DNA of 33,201 nt from IMG/VR virus record IMGVR_UViG_3300035701_000163, positions 1 to 33,201 of that record. One strand, written 5' to 3'. A model generated the notes under the pieces. The model ran no database searches and was not told the DNA's origin. It saw only the letters and a program-made list of their open reading frames with translations. The translations under genes and the position numbers were made by a program. The first letter of the stretch is position 1, and every line of letters begins with the position of its first letter. Positions 30,126-33,201 of this stretch are shown in pieces. This DNA comes from a virus.

Positions 30126-30149
30126 GGGAGGCGTAAAAACCTCCCTTTT
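30126..30149 (+). terminator. Terminator after the beta-helix gene
   Basis: GGGAGG (30126-30131) and CCTCCC (30140-30145) pair around CGTAAAAA and are followed by TTTT. The stem can be extended by G-T pairs. This would reduce transcription into the adaptor genes; full termination is uncertain. Confidence 0.6.
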
Positions 30150-30167
30150 ACAAAGAGGTGCAGTAAA

Positions 30168-30335
30168 ATGCCACTACAAGAAGGAAGTTCTAAAAAGGCC
30201 TTTAGTCAAAATGTAGATGAGTTAGTTTCAAGTTGGAAGAAGACTAAGAAGATAGGAACCTCAAATCCACAAGGTGTAAACAAAGCAAGGAAGCAAGCAC
30301 TTGCTATTGCTTTTGATAAGAAAAGAGGGAATTAA
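30168..30335 (+). CDS. Small basic phage protein, DUF6496-like, 55 aa
   Basis: Starts MPLQEGSSKKAFSQNVDELV and ends RKQALAIAFDKKRGN. The pattern (MPL-x-x-G-x-S near the N-terminus, a basic helix and KQALAIAF) matches the small phage proteins often annotated DUF6496. AGAGGTG lies before the ATG, and the next gene starts right after the stop. Function unknown; probably made with the head-tail genes. Confidence 0.6.
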   Translation: MPLQEGSSKKAFSQNVDELVSSWKKTKKIGTSNPQGVNKARKQALAIAFDKKRGN

Positions 30336-30971
30336 ATGGCCTCACAGTTTTCAGTACTATACACAGATGTAGCTCGTTCTATCGGAAGGTATGACTCAGA
30401 TGGTACTATAGACACCGATGGACTTGCTATTTCTAAAAGAGGTGTCAACTTTGGCATGCTCTTAGCAGCACTTTTATTTGACCCTACTGAACTTAAAACT
30501 ATAGGCAACTTAACCATAGGTGCAAGTGCAAGTTCAGTAGTAACTACAACATTAACTCTCTTACGGCTTATTAATTCAATATACAACACTACTGGTTCTA
30601 GGACAGTACATCCAATCCCAGAAGAGAAGTTTAACTTAATACTACCTACTGGTTTAACCTACGTAGAGTATTACTACAGACACGGAACTACGATTTACAC
30701 AAACTCTCCAGTAGCAAGTAACACCTTAAGTGTAAAGTACACTAAGTATCCAGCAGAACTTGTAAATGCTGAGGATGTGTTAGAATTCTCCCAGCATGAC
30801 TCGGTAATAGTAGCAGCTGCGACTAGCTATGCTTTTGCCACTTTAGAAGAGACTGACTCCCAGGCAGTTTGGGATAAAGTCCTAGCGACATTTGCAACTC
30901 CTTACTCGTTAAATGCGAAGCAATTGCATGAGTTTAAGGAGGCAATGAAATCCAGTGGCTATTCAGTTTAG
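30336..30971 (+). CDS. Head-tail adaptor-like protein, 211 aa
   Basis: Starts MASQFSVLYTDVARSIGRYD. A long helical N-terminal half, a strand pair (YVEYYYRHGTTIYTNSPVAS) and a C-terminal part with EFSQHDSVIVAAATSYAFAT resemble phage connector/adaptor proteins, which form the ring under the portal. Its place between the DUF6496-like gene and the next adaptor-like protein supports this. The next gene begins 17 bp before its end. Confidence 0.5.
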   Translation: MASQFSVLYTDVARSIGRYDSDGTIDTDGLAISKRGVNFGMLLAALLFDPTELKTIGNLTIGASASSVVTTTLTLLRLINSIYNTTGSRTVHPIPEEKFNLILPTGLTYVEYYYRHGTTIYTNSPVASNTLSVKYTKYPAELVNAEDVLEFSQHDSVIVAAATSYAFATLEETDSQAVWDKVLATFATPYSLNAKQLHEFKEAMKSSGYSV

Positions 30972-31656
30972 TGAAATTATCCGTAGGGTTTACATAGGTT
31001 TTCCAAGAACAGATGGTGAAGCCCACTTAGCTATAAAGCAGGCTATTAATGATTCCCTTCAAGCTATTGCTACACTTGAGGAAGCATCTTCCCTTTTAAG
31101 TACTAATACAACCTCTGCGAGTACTGCAGATGGTACTAAATCCTACCACCTTACTTCAGGTTTAAACTTAACTAGACCTAAGGATATTTATTCCATCCGC
31201 CTTGAGGATACTTCAAACTCTAGGAAATTGATTTACGTGCCGCATCAAGAACTTGATGCTGTAATACCCTACCCAGAAACTCATTCTGAGGATAAACCTA
31301 AATGGTATACTACCTTTGGAGATTATGTTGAATTCTTTCCAATTCCTGATGCAATTTATAACTTATGGATAAGGTACTCACAATGGCCTGTAGCTTTAAG
31401 TGAAGACACAGATGTAAGCCCGTATGGAACTGAGTGGGATCATGCTATAGTCTTCCTTGCGAAGGATCTTGCAAATGCCTACTTAAATGGAGAGTATGTA
31501 AGTGCCTCATCGAGAGCAGGAGAGTATGTTAAGTTAAACATAAAAGAGGGTAAGACTAAACCGGATCATATCTTAGTAGCTCGGCCATTTAACTCTAGTG
31601 GTGAGCAAGTAGGCTTTAATGAACCATGGAAAGATCCATTTATGAAAAGGAGTTAA
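30955..31656 (+). CDS. Head-tail adaptor-like protein, 233 aa
   Basis: GTG start at 30955 (MAIQFSEIIRRVYIGFPRTD) with AAGGAGG about 12 bp upstream, inside the end of the previous gene. A long helix (EAHLAIKQAINDSLQAIATL), then strand-rich parts with KPKWYTTFGDYVEFFPIPD, and a DHAIVFLAKDLANAYLNGEY helix match the layout of podovirus adaptor proteins. The two adaptor-like proteins probably stack below the portal. The GTG start was kept because no nearby in-frame ATG exists. Confidence 0.5.
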   Translation: MAIQFSEIIRRVYIGFPRTDGEAHLAIKQAINDSLQAIATLEEASSLLSTNTTSASTADGTKSYHLTSGLNLTRPKDIYSIRLEDTSNSRKLIYVPHQELDAVIPYPETHSEDKPKWYTTFGDYVEFFPIPDAIYNLWIRYSQWPVALSEDTDVSPYGTEWDHAIVFLAKDLANAYLNGEYVSASSRAGEYVKLNIKEGKTKPDHILVARPFNSSGEQVGFNEPWKDPFMKRS

Positions 31657-31659
31657 AAG

Positions 31660-32604
31660 ATGGCAAATACAGATACTTGGAATGTAGCATTTGAAGCAGT
31701 ACCTGCAGATACGGATGACATCTCTGGAGGTGCGGATAAGATAAGAGATCTTAAATTAGCTGTAAGAGAGAGGATGAGTAAGGATCATTACTTTCTTATA
31801 GGTGGGACAGATGCAGATCATGGGGAGCATAATAAAGTTACTTTAAGAGTGCAGAGTGCTAAACCTACTGCAGAGGGGAGTAAAGGTTATCTTTATGCTA
31901 AGGATGTAGATGCAAAAGGAGAACTCTTTTATGAGGATGAGGATGGAGATGAGATTCAACTTACTGCAGCTGGTGTTTTAAAAGAGACAGCAAATCCAGT
32001 AAAGGCAACTAATGAGGATATAGATACTGGAACAGATGATGCTAAGTTTGCCACAGCTTTATCCTTAGCAGGTTCAAAGAATGTCCCACATGTTGTACCA
32101 AGTACTGCTGGTAAGGTAATGGTAAGTGATGGCACGGATTGGACAAGTGCCTTTAAAGGAGTCCTTCAAGTTGTTAATTACTCAAGTGGTGCTTACTTTG
32201 CAGGTAGTGTTGAGATTCCAATAGATAATACTATCCCACAGAATACAGAAGGTAGTGAATGGGCTACATTAGCAATTACACCAAAGAGTGCTACTAGTAA
32301 ATTAATCATAGATGTAAATCTACAAGTTGCTGTTTATATGTATGGAAGTATGGCAGTAGCAGCTTTATTTCAAGATTTAACTGCTGATGCTTTAAGTGCT
32401 GCAAGTGCAAGTAGATCTTGGGGTGGGCAAGGTTGTACAGTTATAAGAATGAAACACTTTATGGTTTCAGGTACTACAAGCTTAACTACATTTAAAGTAA
32501 GGGTAGGTAATCTTACTTATGTAAATGGTGATACTACTACAGCAGCGAGGATATTTGGCGGAGTTAATATCTCTTCAATAACTATAACTGAGATTGCATT
32601 ATAG
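31660..32604 (+). CDS. Putative fibre or receptor-binding protein, 314 aa
   Basis: AAAGGAG precedes the ATG. N-terminus MANTDTWNVAFEAVPADTDD and ISGGADKIRDLKLAVRERM look like an attachment domain; the middle is Gly/Ala/Thr repetitive (EGSKGYLYAKDVDAKGELFY), and the C-terminal 150 residues form a Ser/Thr-rich strand set (SGAYFAGSVEIPIDNTIPQN), as in a jelly-roll fibre head. Candidate tail fibre. No enzyme motif is seen. Confidence 0.5.
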   Translation: MANTDTWNVAFEAVPADTDDISGGADKIRDLKLAVRERMSKDHYFLIGGTDADHGEHNKVTLRVQSAKPTAEGSKGYLYAKDVDAKGELFYEDEDGDEIQLTAAGVLKETANPVKATNEDIDTGTDDAKFATALSLAGSKNVPHVVPSTAGKVMVSDGTDWTSAFKGVLQVVNYSSGAYFAGSVEIPIDNTIPQNTEGSEWATLAITPKSATSKLIIDVNLQVAVYMYGSMAVAALFQDLTADALSAASASRSWGGQGCTVIRMKHFMVSGTTSLTTFKVRVGNLTYVNGDTTTAARIFGGVNISSITITEIAL

Positions 32605-32612
32605 GTTAAAAG

Positions 32613-32867
32613 ATGCCAGTAGATCCTATTAAAGAAGATAAAAGCACTGAAGTTAAACTCGAAGAACTCATTCGTTTCTGTAATGAGCTTGAAGTTAGAC
32701 TTAAGTTGTATGAGGATTTCTTTAACATAATCCCAGGAGATTACCCCGCTAATACCCTCCTTGGGATTAAGACAAGTGAAGGTAAGGTTTACCCATACAC
32801 CTTAGCACAACTCTCAGCAGCTTTAAGTACTAATGATTATCTTGTAACTCAGGTCTTTGGAGGTTAA
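32613..32867 (+). CDS. Small hypothetical protein, 84 aa
   Basis: Starts MPVDPIKEDKSTEVKLEELI, a charged helix, then YPANTLLGIKTSEGKVYPYT and a final strand. It lies between the fibre-like gene and the next structural gene, and its stop is followed directly by the next ATG (TAAATG). Ribosome-binding site is weak. No family recognised; may be a fibre chaperone or connector. Confidence 0.5.
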   Translation: MPVDPIKEDKSTEVKLEELIRFCNELEVRLKLYEDFFNIIPGDYPANTLLGIKTSEGKVYPYTLAQLSAALSTNDYLVTQVFGG

Positions 32868-33201
32868 ATGGCTACAGCTGTTAAAAGAAAACTATCAGGT
32901 TCTACAGATGGTAAGGCTATAAAGGTTGTAGAAGTTGCCACTCCTGGAACCTTAATCCACACAGCAGTTGCAGGTACTACCGCAGGTACCTTTGATGAGA
33001 TCTGGTTGTGGGCTTATAACAGTAGCACTGCTGCTATTACCTTAACTCTTGAATTTGGTGGAGCTGTAGTACCGGATCAGAATATAATAATATCCATACC
33101 TTACAAAAGTGGATTGATTCCATTAATCCCTGGGTTGATACTGCAGAATGGAATGGTAGTTAAAGCTTTTGCAAGTGAAGCTAATTTAATTACTATAATA
33201 G
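32868..33201 (+). CDS. Structural protein (3' end outside window)
   Basis: Starts MATAVKRKLSGSTDGKAIKV with no strong ribosome-binding site but directly after the previous stop. The frame is open to the window edge, giving 111 visible residues. Strand-rich (GTLIHTAVAGTTAGTFDEIW; AITLTLEFGGAVV) with Gly turns, a beta-sandwich style common in phage structural proteins near fibres. Partial; identity not known. Confidence 0.6.
   Translation, partial: MATAVKRKLSGSTDGKAIKVVEVATPGTLIHTAVAGTTAGTFDEIWLWAYNSSTAAITLTLEFGGAVVPDQNIIISIPYKSGLIPLIPGLILQNGMVVKAFASEANLITII

Overview
The window is part of a tailed-phage genome (or a phage contig from an uncultivated source), A+T-rich, with strong AAGGAGG-type ribosome-binding sites and sigma70-like promoters (TTGNNN, 16-17 bp, TATAAT). 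The head genes (small and large terminase, portal, scaffold, HK97-fold-like capsid protein, two adaptor-like proteins, fibre-like proteins), with no tape-measure or tail-tube gene visible, suggest a short-tailed (podovirus-like) virion, though the late region is cut at both window edges. No host can be named from the sequence.

Layout. A divergent, gene-poor centre (about 16.3-17.75 kb) separates two long transcription units. Leftward (16.26 kb down to 1.63 kb) lies the early/metabolic unit: many small unknown proteins, a recombination trio (Sak4/AAA_24-like ATPase, Cas4-like PD-(D/E)XK nuclease, DUF669-like protein), a three-gene block that looks like integron gene cassettes (RNA ligase, an unknown 89-aa protein, a HicB-like protein) with attC-like junctions, a complete 7-deazaguanine pathway (folE, queD, queE, queC, queF) with a DpdA-like base-exchange enzyme, a uracil-DNA-glycosylase/family A DNA polymerase fusion, and a DUF3987-like helicase. 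Rightward (17.75 kb to the end) lies the late unit: terS, terL, lysis genes, an ATP-grasp protein related to PurD, portal, zinc ribbon, scaffold, capsid, decoration/beta-helix proteins, adaptors and fibre-like proteins. The plus-strand gene cut by the left edge is a late virion-type gene, which would fit a circularly permuted genome whose late unit runs off the right edge and re-enters on the left.

How it fits together. FolE makes dihydroneopterin triphosphate from GTP. QueD, QueE and QueC would carry it to preQ0, and QueF would reduce preQ0 to preQ1. The DpdA-like enzyme would exchange guanine in phage DNA for the deazaguanine, which predicts DNA carrying dPreQ1 (or dPreQ0) as anti-restriction protection. 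The QueF copy lacks a histidine usually present beside its glutamate, so the final chemistry is open.

The central non-coding region is the most unusual DNA. It has a 37-bp inverted repeat (32/37 identical) around 164 bp of pure simple-sequence DNA (origin-like), five copies of an iteron-like motif, two related promoter-plus-gene units flanking the origin-like core, and an array of 29 octamers of a few fixed types (CAGTATAT, CAGGATAT, CAGTAAAT, CAGGCTTT) ending about 110 bp before a probably leaderless terminase small-subunit gene. No tRNA, rRNA, CRISPR or insertion sequence was recognised.
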